Shown: positions 16,372-25,502 of the stretch, one piece after another | How the letters are laid out: each line of letters opens with the position of its first letter | How positions within the stretch are numbered: position 1 is the stretch's first letter | Assembly: GCA_000513555.1 (NCBI GenBank) | Contig: ALYD01000006.1 | Location: 62,001-126,000 of the forward strand | Source of the DNA: Lachnospiraceae bacterium JC7 | Lineage (GTDB): Bacteria; Bacillota; Clostridia; Lachnospirales; Lachnospiraceae | Direction: 5' to 3' | Length of the DNA stretch: 64,000 bases | Translations under genes and position numbers: made by a program | The notes under the pieces: model-generated | The model's input: the letters and a program-made list of their open reading frames with translations, nothing else | Told to the model about the DNA's origin: nothing | The model's database searches: none

Positions 16372-16713
16372 ATGAAGACTTATAAGAGACTCATGACTGT
16401 TGCTATGGCAGGTATCATTGCTGCATCTATTTCTGTCCCTGCATTCGCAGATGTGGTACATGCTGACCTTTATGATTCAGCAACAGCAGCCGCAAGAGCA
16501 AACGGTACAGTAGAGCTTCCACCTGAGGTATTGTTAGGCGGACAGGTTGTTACAGCACAGGCTACAGATTCCGCAGCCGCAGCCGCTGCAGCAAACGGTA
16601 CAGTAGCACTTACACCGGATGCTTTATCAGGCGGACAGATCGTAAAGGCTCAGATCGTTGATTCAGCAACATTAGCCGCAGCTGCAAATGCAGCTTACGC
16701 AGCACAGAACTGA
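16372..16713 (+). CDS. Small secreted protein with 31-residue tandem repeats
   Basis: I do not recognise this 113-residue protein. It has a clear signal peptide (MKTYKR, hydrophobic core, cleavage after AFA), and the mature chain begins DVV. The remainder is two and a half copies of a 31-residue repeat beginning DSA and running through ANGTV, L, GGQ and AQ. It is Ala-rich and lacks Cys. An AAGGAG site lies about 8 bp before ATG, and a terminator follows. The next gene also encodes a secreted protein whose mature end starts DVV, so the two probably share a role at the cell surface. Confidence 0.75.
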   Translation: MKTYKRLMTVAMAGIIAASISVPAFADVVHADLYDSATAAARANGTVELPPEVLLGGQVVTAQATDSAAAAAAANGTVALTPDALSGGQIVKAQIVDSATLAAAANAAYAAQN

Positions 16714-16746
16714 TAATCGGATCTGACATCGGATATTATGTATTTC

Positions 16747-16781
16747 GAGAGATCGTACCATTACGGTACGGTCTCTTTTTT
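16747..16781 (+). terminator. Terminator of the 31-residue-repeat gene
   Basis: AGAGATCGTACC pairs with GGTACGGTCTCT across a 5-base loop and is followed by TTTTTT on the + strand. Confidence 0.9.
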
Positions 16782-16915
16782 GACCGCCAGGAACATCGGG
16801 CAGCGTGTTGCGAGATGCAGACGATAAGGCGGAAATCGTAGAGTAAATGTAAATTTTAATCGGATTATCTTGGTTATAATAGGATAAAGAGATGAAAAAT
16901 GAAAAGGATCTGTTT

Positions 16916-17566
16916 ATGAAAAGAACTTTAGATAATATCTTTAAAACTATCATAATAGGCGGGCTTATGACTGCAGCGGCAGCAACCACCGCGTGGGCCG
17001 ATGTTGTTGAGGTCTCTTCGCTGCCGGGTACAGCTGTATCTCAGGCGGCGGGCTATCAGGCTGCGACTTCGACAAATTATGTCATAGCATCGGGAAACTA
17101 CAGTCAGAATACAGTGACGACTCCGGTGATCACCGCCGTTTCAAGTCTTTCGGATGCAAGCCAGAGTACATCCTATTCGAATGTTGTCACTTCAGCATCC
17201 TCATCATCCGGTACTGCTGTTTCTGTACCTATCATAATTGCTGAATCAAATGTCACTGCGGTTTCCACATCCTCTTCCACTGCATCAGTCAGTACAGGAA
17301 ACACAATATCAGTACCTGTCATCGATGCTGTCGGAACAGCAGATTCATATATGACATCTGCGGATACTTCATCGTATGTAGATGCCCGGACTGCTGTCTC
17401 AGCAGCGTCTGTAAATAATCAGAACGTGACCGAAACAACTCCTGTTGTAGTAGCCGGCGGAAGTACCGATGATGCATCAGCTCAGGAGGCAACAACCTCA
17501 GAGGTCGGCTTCTGTGTACTGCTCGGCTCCTCGCCTACCGGAACCATGAAGGACATCACAGGATAA
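16916..17566 (+). CDS. Secreted Ser/Thr/Val-rich protein
   Basis: This protein of unknown function has 216 residues from the Met beginning MKRTLDN, with a GGATC about 7 bp upstream. An in-frame ATG at 16892 with AGGA upstream is an alternative. The signal peptide ends at AWA, and the mature protein begins DVVEV, like its neighbour. The mature part is low in charge and rich in Ser, Thr, Ala and Val, with loosely repeated (T/S)VPV(I/V)xA blocks. No catalytic motif, membrane anchor or sorting signal is seen. It has its own TATAAT at 16875-16880 and is probably a cell-surface or matrix protein. Confidence 0.7.
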   Translation: MKRTLDNIFKTIIIGGLMTAAAATTAWADVVEVSSLPGTAVSQAAGYQAATSTNYVIASGNYSQNTVTTPVITAVSSLSDASQSTSYSNVVTSASSSSGTAVSVPIIIAESNVTAVSTSSSTASVSTGNTISVPVIDAVGTADSYMTSADTSSYVDARTAVSAASVNNQNVTETTPVVVAGGSTDDASAQEATTSEVGFCVLLGSSPTGTMKDITG

Positions 17567-17582
17567 CACAATAAATGAAAAG

Positions 17583-17620
17583 AAAAGCCCATTATGCAAT
17601 ATCCGCATGATGGGCTTTAT
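17583..17620. terminator. Bidirectional terminator
   Basis: The stem AAAGCCCATTATGC/GCATGATGGGCTTT lies between convergent genes, with A-rich and T-rich flanks. It can serve both the secreted-protein gene on + and the pseudo-peptidase gene on minus. Confidence 0.85.
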
Positions 17621-17627
17621 TGATGAA

Positions 17628-19103
17628 TCAGTATGAAGATAAATAGAAGCTGTATCCGCCTCCTGTCATGCTGCTTACAGCATCAACGCAATCGGTTCCT
17701 GCTATGCAGTACCTTGCACCGGATCGCTCGTCCTTCCAGCTTAAGATTCCGGACTCTTCCTCCGGATCTCCGAAGAGATTTTTCAGTATCTGAGTAAGCT
17801 CTTCCTTTGAAGCCTTTATGGCTGCGCTGTCCACAGTCACTCTCCTGAGTCCCTCATCATTCACATGGAAAAGTACAGATGCGGGAGTGTCGAAGGTAAG
17901 CAGATAAAGCCTTCCTTCATATAATTTGGATCCCGAAGCATCAGTGAGATCCGTATCTCTGAGTGCTGTTCCGAAATTTTCGGAAATAGCTCTGAGTGAA
18001 CCGGAGCTTTCAAAAGAATCCCTGTCCTTTCGGAATGAACCTGCTGTGTAAGGATCAAGAGCATCTGCTTTTACGGATCTAAGAGAAACAAGAAGCTCTG
18101 AATCAGCGGATCTCATATGACCTGTTATTACATCACCGATTATGGCCGCCGCATCTGCTATCTCGTCCTCGTTCAGTTTATCAATGGACTTTGCTGTGTC
18201 AGCCTTATCCACATAAGCCTGTTTGAGAAGTACTCCGGGAATGCCGTTGATCTGAAATGAGACCGTTTCACTTCCCTTATTCTGAGCGATGGACAGCTTC
18301 TGTCCGGTCATTCGCTTCACAGAAGAATTGATGACAGCTGAAAGGGGATTATCCACTCCGTTTACCGTGCAGGTCTCGAAACCTGTGTAATCGGAAAGTC
18401 CCATGAGATCAAATGAGATATTGCCTATGATACGGTTCTTCTCATCTTCGGTAAGAGAATCAAGGTAAGAGTGTGCAGCGTCCTGCCCCGCTCTTCCATC
18501 TTCAGAGACAAGAAGTCTTATTTCCGCTGTAGTGTCGGTTTTCTGTAATTTCTCTGCCACAGCCTCCATCACGGAGATCCCTGCAGCACCGGCAGTGAAA
18601 CTGCCTTCTGTATCGCCTGAGTTCAGTGAAGTGCTGATAAGCATGATGTCAGCATTGGCATCATCTTCGGAAGAAGTTTTTACAGCACAGAGGTTTCTCA
18701 GGGTGACATTTCCGCCCTCCCCGGTTTCTACTGATGAATCAAATGTCACAGCGTAACCCATAGCTAAAAGCCTCTCGGAAAGGCCATCAAGCTGAGCCTT
18801 CAGGTTCGCGCTTTCAGCAGTCCCCGAACTATCGAAGATCTCGGAAACGGACCTGATAGAAGCCTTTACTGCCTTCCTGTAATCCGAGCCGTCTACGCGG
18901 ATATGCTGATATGCAAGTCTCGGAGCCAGAAGAACTACAGCGATGATCAAAGTTTTCACACCGGAACGGATGTAAGGCTTCTGCTTATACAAAAAGCCAT
19001 GCACGAACTGCATGGCGCTGTATACCATGATAAGGACCCCCACCACGTATATGAAAAGCAGAGGGATGTCGATAGGATCTTTTAATAAATTGGATAAATT
19101 CAT
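17628..19103 (-). CDS. Membrane-anchored M28-like pseudo-peptidase
   Basis: This 491-residue protein has two N-terminal transmembrane helices (about 12-38 and 47-63) and an extracytoplasmic domain with the outline of an M28 aminopeptidase. The family blocks can be followed: LISTSLNS for GAHYDS, AGAAGISVMEAV for the DxASG block, AEIRLLVSEDG for the AEE block, SFDLMG for LDMVG, and ADTAKSIDKL for the final HTxxD block. The metal-binding His and Asp residues are nearly all replaced, so hydrolase activity is unlikely. About 150 further C-terminal residues are unassigned. It follows a 76-residue protein by 5 bp in an apparent two-gene operon. Confidence 0.65.
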   Translation of the reverse strand: MNLSNLLKDPIDIPLLFIYVVGVLIMVYSAMQFVHGFLYKQKPYIRSGVKTLIIAVVLLAPRLAYQHIRVDGSDYRKAVKASIRSVSEIFDSSGTAESANLKAQLDGLSERLLAMGYAVTFDSSVETGEGGNVTLRNLCAVKTSSEDDANADIMLISTSLNSGDTEGSFTAGAAGISVMEAVAEKLQKTDTTAEIRLLVSEDGRAGQDAAHSYLDSLTEDEKNRIIGNISFDLMGLSDYTGFETCTVNGVDNPLSAVINSSVKRMTGQKLSIAQNKGSETVSFQINGIPGVLLKQAYVDKADTAKSIDKLNEDEIADAAAIIGDVITGHMRSADSELLVSLRSVKADALDPYTAGSFRKDRDSFESSGSLRAISENFGTALRDTDLTDASGSKLYEGRLYLLTFDTPASVLFHVNDEGLRRVTVDSAAIKASKEELTQILKNLFGDPEEESGILSWKDERSGARYCIAGTDCVDAVSSMTGGGYSFYLSSY

Positions 19104-19108
19104 GTGTT

Positions 19109-19339
19109 TTATTTCTGCATCTTCTTAAGAGTGTCAACCATGTCCAGGTCGTCCTGTAATACTCTGAAGTTTGTAGTAACAGGAGCCTCCCCCGGTTTAG
19201 TAACTGTCATTTCGATTACAGAGCCCACGGGAATGTTGGATGAGAGCTCGTGGTTCAAAAATGCCACTACCTTAGGGTGGTTGCTCTGGAATTTTCTAAG
19301 TACGCCGCCGATTTTAAGCATCTCTGCCGGATTGATCAT
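19109..19339 (-). CDS. Small conserved hypothetical protein
   Basis: This is a 76-residue soluble protein with no recognised domain. The start at 19339 (MINPAEMLK) is fixed by GGAGG spaced 5-6 bp upstream. An N-terminal amphipathic helix is followed by two beta-like strands (GSVIEMTV, TTNFRVL) and a C-terminal helix. It is co-transcribed with the downstream pseudo-peptidase. The leader from 19340 has two small hairpins, GAGGGC/GCCCTC (19361-19381) and GAACCT/AGGTTC. I cannot assign a function. Confidence 0.7.
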   Translation of the reverse strand: MINPAEMLKIGGVLRKFQSNHPKVVAFLNHELSSNIPVGSVIEMTVTKPGEAPVTTNFRVLQDDLDMVDTLKKMQK

Positions 19340-19558
19340 AATTACCTCCAAAATCAAGTTGAGGGCCAATGTCTCGCCCTCTCATTATGTGCAAAGCATC
19401 AGACTGTCTGAACCTCTGCAAAGGTTCTGGCAGAATTTATTGACCTTGCATCTCATTATATTAGTCTAAATCATCATAATTAGAAAGTAAAATGTGAAAT
19501 AAAGAGAGTGTTTAAGCGGTAAAGCTACCGCTCGATGAGCTGCTGTATCAAAATCTGA

Positions 19559-21124
19559 TCATGACCTCTGCTTGTTCTCCCGCTCCAGTGTGAACCAGAA
19601 ATCAACACCTGTCCTTGTGTTTTTTGCGCCGCATTTCTGATGATGTGCATCAACGATGGCCTTCACTATGCTGAGGCCCAGTCCGCTTCCGCCGTAGCTT
19701 CTTGTATGGGCCTTATCCACCTTGAAGAATTTCTCCCAGATCTTTTGGAGATCCTCCTCCGGTATGGGTCTTCCGGTGTTTGTCACATGTATGGATACGA
19801 TGTCGTTGGACTCACGCTGTGAGTAGATACTTATATTGTTCGGCGCCTCCAGATGGTGAAGGGCGTTGTTCAGATAATTTGTGATGATCTGCTCTATCTT
19901 GAACTCATCGGCCCAGACCATGGTGCCTTCAGGGATATCGACCTCCACATGGGCATCCTGCTGCTTTATAAGGATATCAGATTTTGTGATGACGCCCTTC
20001 ACTACCTTCGACATATCGAAAAGCGCAAAGTCGGGAAGATCCTTGCCCTGCTCTATGGAACTCAGGTTCATAAGCTCATGGACCAGAGTGTTCATTCTTT
20101 TTGCTTCATCCACGATGACACCGCAGTAATAGGCTCTGGATTCGGGATCATCCGCGAGGCCCTCATTGAGCCCCTCTGCGTAGCCCTGAATCAGAGCGAT
20201 AGGGGTTTTAAGCTCGTGGGAGACATTGGCAACAAATTCCTGCTGGCGCTCAGCATACTTCGTCTTGTTCTCGATATCCGACTGAAGTTCGTTGTTTGCG
20301 GTCTTCAGCTCTGCAATGGACTTCTGCAGACGTTCAGACAGAGTGTTCATGGAATTTCCGAGGACTCCTATCTCGTCAACGGAATCGCCGGTATAGCGGG
20401 CATTGAAATCGAGAGCAGAGATCTTCTCACTGAGTCTTGCCAGCTGGTTTATGGGCCTGGTTATCTCACGGCTCATGAAATAAACGATGATGGAGCCTCC
20501 CAGCATGGCGAAGATACCTATGAAGAGAAGGAATCGGTTGAAGAAGCTCACAGATTCACGAAGGCTGGACACGGGCATGGACATGATGAAACATGTGGTG
20601 TTGTCTGAAAAATATCCCCAGCTTTCCAGATAGGTATTCTGGGAAATGCTGTCGGAGGTCTTCTCTATGGAATAGTTGTTAAAGCGTTTTACTATTTCCG
20701 CTGTGGAGTGGGTCCTGTTTCCGAAGATGTACTGATTGAGCTTTCTCGACTGGAAATTAAGATCTCCGAAGGTGGAGAATATGGTGTCGGTCCTGGTGTC
20801 CAGGATGAGAACATTGACATTGTAGGTCTCCGAAAGGGTCTTCAGATAACTGGTGCCGGGAGTCTCGGTGCTGGGATCCGATGTGTCGTAATTCAACGGA
20901 AAAAGGGATGACACCGCCTGATTGTTTTTGGATGCCGCATCTATCATATGGTCCAATGTTTCGTAGGCGTTTTGCAGTGTGGTGATCTTCTCTTTCGTGT
21001 AATAACGTTCCAGAAGGAAGGTGTTCACCAGAAGTATGGCTGCAAGTATGGCAGCGATTATGCAGATAAAGATGCAGGTATATCTCCATTTAATGCTTTT
21101 CCTGAGAAGTGAAGGCTGTTTCAT
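19559..21124 (-). CDS. OmpR-type sensor histidine kinase
   Basis: This 521-residue membrane kinase has transmembrane helices near residues 13-37 and 205-228 flanking an extracytoplasmic sensor of about 170 residues. A HAMP domain follows (MSREITRPINQL), then the HisKA box FVANVSHELKTPIALIQGYAEG, the N box NYLNNALHH, and the G2 box GGSGLGLSIVKAI. I start at MKQPSLLRKS, where an AGGAT lies about 10 bp upstream, although Met at 21148 is possible. No regulator gene is adjacent. The nearest OmpR-type regulator is at 25576-26247 on the same strand, beyond two large secreted-protein genes. A weak hairpin at 19514-19532 may end this transcript. Confidence 0.9.
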   Translation of the reverse strand: MKQPSLLRKSIKWRYTCIFICIIAAILAAILLVNTFLLERYYTKEKITTLQNAYETLDHMIDAASKNNQAVSSLFPLNYDTSDPSTETPGTSYLKTLSETYNVNVLILDTRTDTIFSTFGDLNFQSRKLNQYIFGNRTHSTAEIVKRFNNYSIEKTSDSISQNTYLESWGYFSDNTTCFIMSMPVSSLRESVSFFNRFLLFIGIFAMLGGSIIVYFMSREITRPINQLARLSEKISALDFNARYTGDSVDEIGVLGNSMNTLSERLQKSIAELKTANNELQSDIENKTKYAERQQEFVANVSHELKTPIALIQGYAEGLNEGLADDPESRAYYCGVIVDEAKRMNTLVHELMNLSSIEQGKDLPDFALFDMSKVVKGVITKSDILIKQQDAHVEVDIPEGTMVWADEFKIEQIITNYLNNALHHLEAPNNISIYSQRESNDIVSIHVTNTGRPIPEEDLQKIWEKFFKVDKAHTRSYGGSGLGLSIVKAIVDAHHQKCGAKNTRTGVDFWFTLERENKQRS

Positions 21125-21261
21125 GATTCTATATCCTTTTCTGCCCATGTAACGTACCCTTAGTTCGTGATGGGCTTTCATATGTGTTTATATCATATGA
21201 TGATTATTTGGCTATTCTGTGAATTCATCAGCTGCATTAAAGGATTTTCTTATGTCCCGTA

Positions 21262-21304
21262 CAAAATGCAGGCTGCCATGAGGATAACCCCGGCAGCCTG
21301 CATT
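21262..21304 (-). terminator. Terminator of the 624-residue surface-protein gene
   Basis: On the minus strand, AATGCAGGCTGCC pairs with GGCAGCCTGCATT, followed by TTGT. The stem is very stable, though the T run is short. Confidence 0.7.
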
Positions 21305-21366
21305 GTAAAGCAACTTAATTTTCAGGAAATGTAAAGTGTATCTGAACTTTGATCTGTGAATTCATA

Positions 21367-23241
21367 TCAGGTAAGTTTATCAGGATAGAACTCTCTCGCC
21401 AGTGTACCGTTTACGTAGACGTCAGCCTTTTCGATTCCGAATACAAAGGTCAGCAGATTACCGGTCTTCACTATGTCCTCTATACTTACTATAGGAATAG
21501 TGTATTTTCCGTTTGTTGAATCCAGATACAGTGTGTTCATACCCATCGCCTTGAATGTCAAAAGAACGGATGAATCAAGATTGAATGCAGTCATACCCTT
21601 AGGAACCTGAATGGTAAGTTTGCCTTCATTCTGGTTGAAATTGAAAGAATCATCGGAAAGTGAAGGAACATTCTGGTAATTATTATAGGTTTTATTGGAG
21701 TTTTTACTGTCACCGCTATCGTCATTATCGTCGCTGTCTGATGGAATTCTGGAAAGTGCCAGACTTACAGTGACACCGCCGCCGCTTGGAACCACAAGAT
21801 AGTATCCTCCGGACTCGTCCTGTAAAAGTCTGATATTATGCCCGGCATCACTGTATGCACCATCGAGGGTAAATCCTGAAGGGATGTTCAGCTTCACAGC
21901 AACATTATCCTCAGCATGTGCGGTATAAAGTCCGTTAGCGTCTTTTTCCAGACCCGGAAGGGATATGTTTTTGGTCTGTGCTTCATCGATTCGGATAATG
22001 TAGTTTATATTTTTCTCAACCGCGGCTCTGGTCTCTTCTGAAACAGTAGTCTCACTTTCGGGATCATTATCGGTCGTTACAAGAGACCCACTGCCGGATT
22101 CGATTTTCCATGCGGTGATAGATATTCTGTTTTCCTGATTAAGGTCACCTTCATACGGAGCCTTCAGTACTATGGCGGAGTCTTCTGCTGAAAGAGTACC
22201 TTCTATAACAACATCGATTGTTCCTATATCCCCTGCCATAATCGTCAGACCGTCATCTGAACTTTTGACATCCTTTCCCACATGAATGTTGACACGGGTG
22301 TCTCCTTTTTCGTCTTCATCTTTTATTCCGGTTACAGCTCCAATACCTGATGTAGCGCCTTTGCCTTCAGTTGTGACTGATCCTGCGACATTAACATTAA
22401 TGACGCTTCCATCAAGGGCAGTAGTGATATCGATTCCTGATGTCTGCATGCCCGGGTCAGTTGAACTTACAGATACATTGCCGCCGACGTTAATTTCTGT
22501 ATCTGCAGGTAATTGTATGTCTCCACTATCTTGATATATCATTATACCATTTGCGTAACTATAAGTCTCTTCAACATTGCCGATACTACTGTTTGAAACA
22601 ACAGTTACATCCTTTTTGATGTTTACATCAACATCTCCGCCATTTTGGATAACCGTAACTCCGGAAGTTACAGGTGTATCACCTGTTGGAGTACCGCTTG
22701 AAGAGACCTTTACCTCGCCATCGACTTTTACTTCTGCTTTTGCGTCTGAACCATTTGCTATTACAGCAATTCCCTCAGTATCGTTACTAACGTTAGAATC
22801 TACAGAAACGTCTCCATTTACCACTGCATAAGCATTTGAGTTTCCTTCTGGTTGAACGTTGATTCCTACGGTACCACTACCCTCTTGTGAGGTATAGTTT
22901 ACAGATACATCGCCACTTACGGTCACTCCGGCTGTTGCTTTTCCGCCACCGCTTTCATGGGCATAAGATACGATTCCATAAGCGTTTTCGTCGTTATTAG
23001 TAATAACATTAACATCAACATCACCATCTACATTAATTACAGCTTCAGGATAGTCTGATGCCTCTGAATAAGCACCCATTGAGTCACTGGTTTCGATACT
23101 ACCAACATTCATTACCGCTTTATCACTTCCGTCGTTATACACCGCAGCATCAGATTCTGCCAAAGCTGTTATAGTTACTGAAGACAGAATGAGCGATAAA
23201 GACAAACCCGCGGCTAAAAATTTTTTGACTTTTTTGAACAT
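21367..23241 (-). CDS. Secreted repeat-rich surface protein (paralogue 1)
   Basis: This 624-residue secreted protein of unknown function has a signal peptide ending ALA (about residues 1-28), with AGGAGG 5 bp before the chosen ATG. Residues 50-330 are many short units of the type VxVxGDVxV alternating with Asn/Gly-rich turns, suggesting a parallel beta-helix or solenoid. A second region follows, then an Asp/Ser-rich linker and a C-terminal domain of about 95 residues with NQNEG, PKGMTAF and KAMGMNTLYLD. That last domain is almost identical to the end of the next gene's product. No SLH, LPxTG or membrane anchor is seen, so the C-terminal domain may mediate attachment. Confidence 0.8.
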   Translation of the reverse strand: MFKKVKKFLAAGLSLSLILSSVTITALAESDAAVYNDGSDKAVMNVGSIETSDSMGAYSEASDYPEAVINVDGDVDVNVITNNDENAYGIVSYAHESGGGKATAGVTVSGDVSVNYTSQEGSGTVGINVQPEGNSNAYAVVNGDVSVDSNVSNDTEGIAVIANGSDAKAEVKVDGEVKVSSSGTPTGDTPVTSGVTVIQNGGDVDVNIKKDVTVVSNSSIGNVEETYSYANGIMIYQDSGDIQLPADTEINVGGNVSVSSTDPGMQTSGIDITTALDGSVINVNVAGSVTTEGKGATSGIGAVTGIKDEDEKGDTRVNIHVGKDVKSSDDGLTIMAGDIGTIDVVIEGTLSAEDSAIVLKAPYEGDLNQENRISITAWKIESGSGSLVTTDNDPESETTVSEETRAAVEKNINYIIRIDEAQTKNISLPGLEKDANGLYTAHAEDNVAVKLNIPSGFTLDGAYSDAGHNIRLLQDESGGYYLVVPSGGGVTVSLALSRIPSDSDDNDDSGDSKNSNKTYNNYQNVPSLSDDSFNFNQNEGKLTIQVPKGMTAFNLDSSVLLTFKAMGMNTLYLDSTNGKYTIPIVSIEDIVKTGNLLTFVFGIEKADVYVNGTLAREFYPDKLT

Positions 23242-23556
23242 AAATACCTCCTTTTTAAAATAAAGCCAGCCTGTAGTCACGCTTAAATCTTCCATTAAAG
23301 TTACACTCATCAATGTTCTGCAAAACTATCGATGTCGTATATTTAAGTCATAGTAGTCATAGATTTGTTACGTTAATATCTTATCAGCATATGTGCTACG
23401 ATATAACCATGCAATAAATGAAATTTTTATAAATTAAAAAACGTAAAAAATCCGTTCCGGAACATGCCGAAACGGATTTAAGATCTGAAATTATGTTACA
23501 CAGCTTATGTGAAAGATACCGGATTATCAGAAATGAAATTAACCTATCATCACACA
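23242..23556. promoter_or_regulatory. Gap between the two surface-protein genes
   Basis: It contains a terminator (23442-23480) and the promoter region of paralogue 1. The sequence around TATCAGCAT at 23382-23390 matches that around 25446-25454, and both lie 130-150 bp upstream of a surface-protein start codon. A shared control site is likely. Confidence 0.5.
23442..23480 (-). terminator. Terminator of surface-protein paralogue 2
   Basis: On the minus strand, AAATCCGTT and AACGGATTT form a stem with an inner GG/CC extension, followed by a T run. Confidence 0.8.
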
Positions 23557-25317
23557 TCATGAAACTTTGTCACGATAGAACTCTCTGGTAAGCAACCCGG
23601 CGAGATATATATCCACTTTTTCTGTTCTGAGAACAAAGGTAAGCAGATTTCCTTCCTTCACTATGTCCTCTATACTGCTTAAAGGAATAGTGTATTTACC
23701 GCTTGTGGTATCCAGATATAAGGTGTTCATACCCATTGCCTTAAAAGTTAAAAGAACTGATGAGTCAAGGTAAAATGCTGTCATACCCTTTGGAATGGTA
23801 ATGGTCAGTACACCCTCATTCTGATTAAATGACATATCATTGTCAGAAAGAGTACTTATAATAATATCACTCTCAAGGTAAGTGTGATCTGAACCACTAT
23901 CATTATTATCATCATTTCCGGAAGGTCCAACAGGTCCAACAGGATCAACAGGATCAACAGGATCAACAGGGTCAACAGGATCAACAGGATCCGGTAAAGC
24001 TTTAAGGATCATACCGATAAGTACTCCGCCGCCTTTTGGTACAGTGAGGTAATATCCACCTTTACCATCCTCAAAAAGTTTAGTTTTTTTTGCGTCATCA
24101 CCATATGTTCTGTCAAGGGTGTATCCATCAGGAATGTTCAGTTTTACTGCGACTTTTCCTTTTTCAAGGGCTGTATCCCAACCGCCGATTTCTTTAGTTT
24201 CCGAATTTTCATAATCAATTTTGATTGAAGAACCATTTTGAAGGTTTTCGGTATCAATTTTTATGATGTAATTGATGTTCTGCTCGACTTTTGTACGGAC
24301 AGCTTCATCCTTTTCAGCCTGTGCTGGTTCATTGGAAGAGTTTTTAACTGTTACAATTTTAGCATTTTCATTTTCTTTGTCGTAATCTATCTTCCATGCA
24401 GTGATGTTCACTGTCTTGTCAGCATCCTCAGTAGAACCAAAAGCTACATTGTTTAATGTTATGGCATCACCCTTCGCATCCAAAGTTCCTTCTATGACAA
24501 CATCGATCTTGTCGTCTGTCTCGGTCATAATCTGCATGCCATCACCGGAGCTTGTAAGATCGCCCTTGACAGTGACTTTGATAACAGAAGAGGATTTGTC
24601 GTCGGCTGTCATTCCGTCATTAATAACGATACCTGTAGCATTTGTGTTTCCCTTCACATTCAAATCACCACCGACTTCAACGGTAGCCTCACCACCGTCT
24701 GAAGTGACATCAATACCTTTTGCATTACCGCTTTCAGTGCTGGTTACCGTTACGTTACCGCTTTTATTCTCATTTTCATTTTTAATAATGGTTACAGTAG
24801 CTTCAGCCCCGTCACCTGATGATTTTGCTTTTATTCCGGTAGCGTTATCTGTGGCAGTTACATTAACATTACCAGTAGTCTTACCGTTGCCAGCAACATC
24901 TTTACCGATTGTAGCTGAAGCGCTGGGGGTGTAATTTTCTGCTTCATCTGCGTGTGCAATTACCTTCACACCGGCTGCATGACCGTTATGATTAATAGAT
25001 ACATCACCGCCTACATCAACAGAGGCTTTGTTACCTCTACCTGCCTCTGAGTAAACTCCGGTTGGTTCACCTGTAGATTGTGGCTCACGAACAGTAACAT
25101 CATTTTCAACCTCAATTTTTGTGGAAATATGTGCCTCGCTTTCGCTGGGAAGTGCTGCGGCACCATAGTAATCCGTTGTGTCTATTCCCTCATAAGTAAA
25201 TGTACCCTCATCATGTTTCGTTACCCCATGTTTCTCTACTTCTGCCATTGAGCATATTGCTCCCAACGATAGTGACAGCGCCGTAGCGACCGCCACGGCA
25301 AGTATTTTCTTTCTCAT
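23557..25317 (-). CDS. Secreted repeat-rich surface protein (paralogue 2)
   Basis: This 586-residue secreted protein is homologous to its downstream neighbour. The signal peptide ends near SMA, and GGAGAAAAGGG precedes ATG. The mature part has repeated GDVxV / GNVTVT beta-strand units, a middle domain with KVEQNINYIIKID and VAVKLNIPDGYTLD shared with paralogue 1, a Pro-rich linker of repeated VDP, and the same C-terminal domain (FNQNEG, PKGMTAF, KAMGMNTLYLD). Acidic and Asn-rich composition fits an extracellular solenoid. The VDP linker varies by 9-bp DNA repeats. A role in adhesion or envelope structure is inferred only from composition. Confidence 0.8.
   Translation of the reverse strand: MRKKILAVAVATALSLSLGAICSMAEVEKHGVTKHDEGTFTYEGIDTTDYYGAAALPSESEAHISTKIEVENDVTVREPQSTGEPTGVYSEAGRGNKASVDVGGDVSINHNGHAAGVKVIAHADEAENYTPSASATIGKDVAGNGKTTGNVNVTATDNATGIKAKSSGDGAEATVTIIKNENENKSGNVTVTSTESGNAKGIDVTSDGGEATVEVGGDLNVKGNTNATGIVINDGMTADDKSSSVIKVTVKGDLTSSGDGMQIMTETDDKIDVVIEGTLDAKGDAITLNNVAFGSTEDADKTVNITAWKIDYDKENENAKIVTVKNSSNEPAQAEKDEAVRTKVEQNINYIIKIDTENLQNGSSIKIDYENSETKEIGGWDTALEKGKVAVKLNIPDGYTLDRTYGDDAKKTKLFEDGKGGYYLTVPKGGGVLIGMILKALPDPVDPVDPVDPVDPVDPVGPVGPSGNDDNNDSGSDHTYLESDIIISTLSDNDMSFNQNEGVLTITIPKGMTAFYLDSSVLLTFKAMGMNTLYLDTTSGKYTIPLSSIEDIVKEGNLLTFVLRTEKVDIYLAGLLTREFYRDKVS
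23923..23992. repeat. 9-bp tandem repeat encoding VDP/VGP
   Basis: About seven units of the type GGATCAACA in + orientation encode the Pro-rich linker of surface-protein paralogue 2. The last two units are GGTCCAACA. Copy number is likely to vary between strains. Confidence 0.85.
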
Positions 25318-25435
25318 AACTACCCTTTTCTCCTTATCTTTAACCCTATATAAACTGTTTCAGCTTCTCCTCTGACTGTGATTTTTTGACCTGAATAAAA
25401 TCCTAAATCAGTCGAAACCGAGCAGTGTTAGTACC

Positions 25436-25461
25436 ACTAACATAATATCAGCATTTTGTCT
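25436..25461. promoter_or_regulatory. Upstream element shared by both surface-protein genes
   Basis: A block centred on TATCAGCAT, with similar flanks (TAA.AT before it, T-rich after it), lies 129-137 bp before the paralogue 2 start. It matches the element at 23376-23400 before paralogue 1. It may be bound by the nearby OmpR-type regulator. Confidence 0.4.
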
Positions 25462-25502
25462 AAAAATCAAAGACTATTACTTGCTTTTAATTGGTGAAAT
25501 GC

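Noticed and set aside
22286-24934. Long + strand open frames opposite the surface-protein genes
   Set aside because: They mirror Val/Asp/Asn-rich repeats on the other strand and lack ribosome sites; the minus strand genes have signal peptides and good starts.
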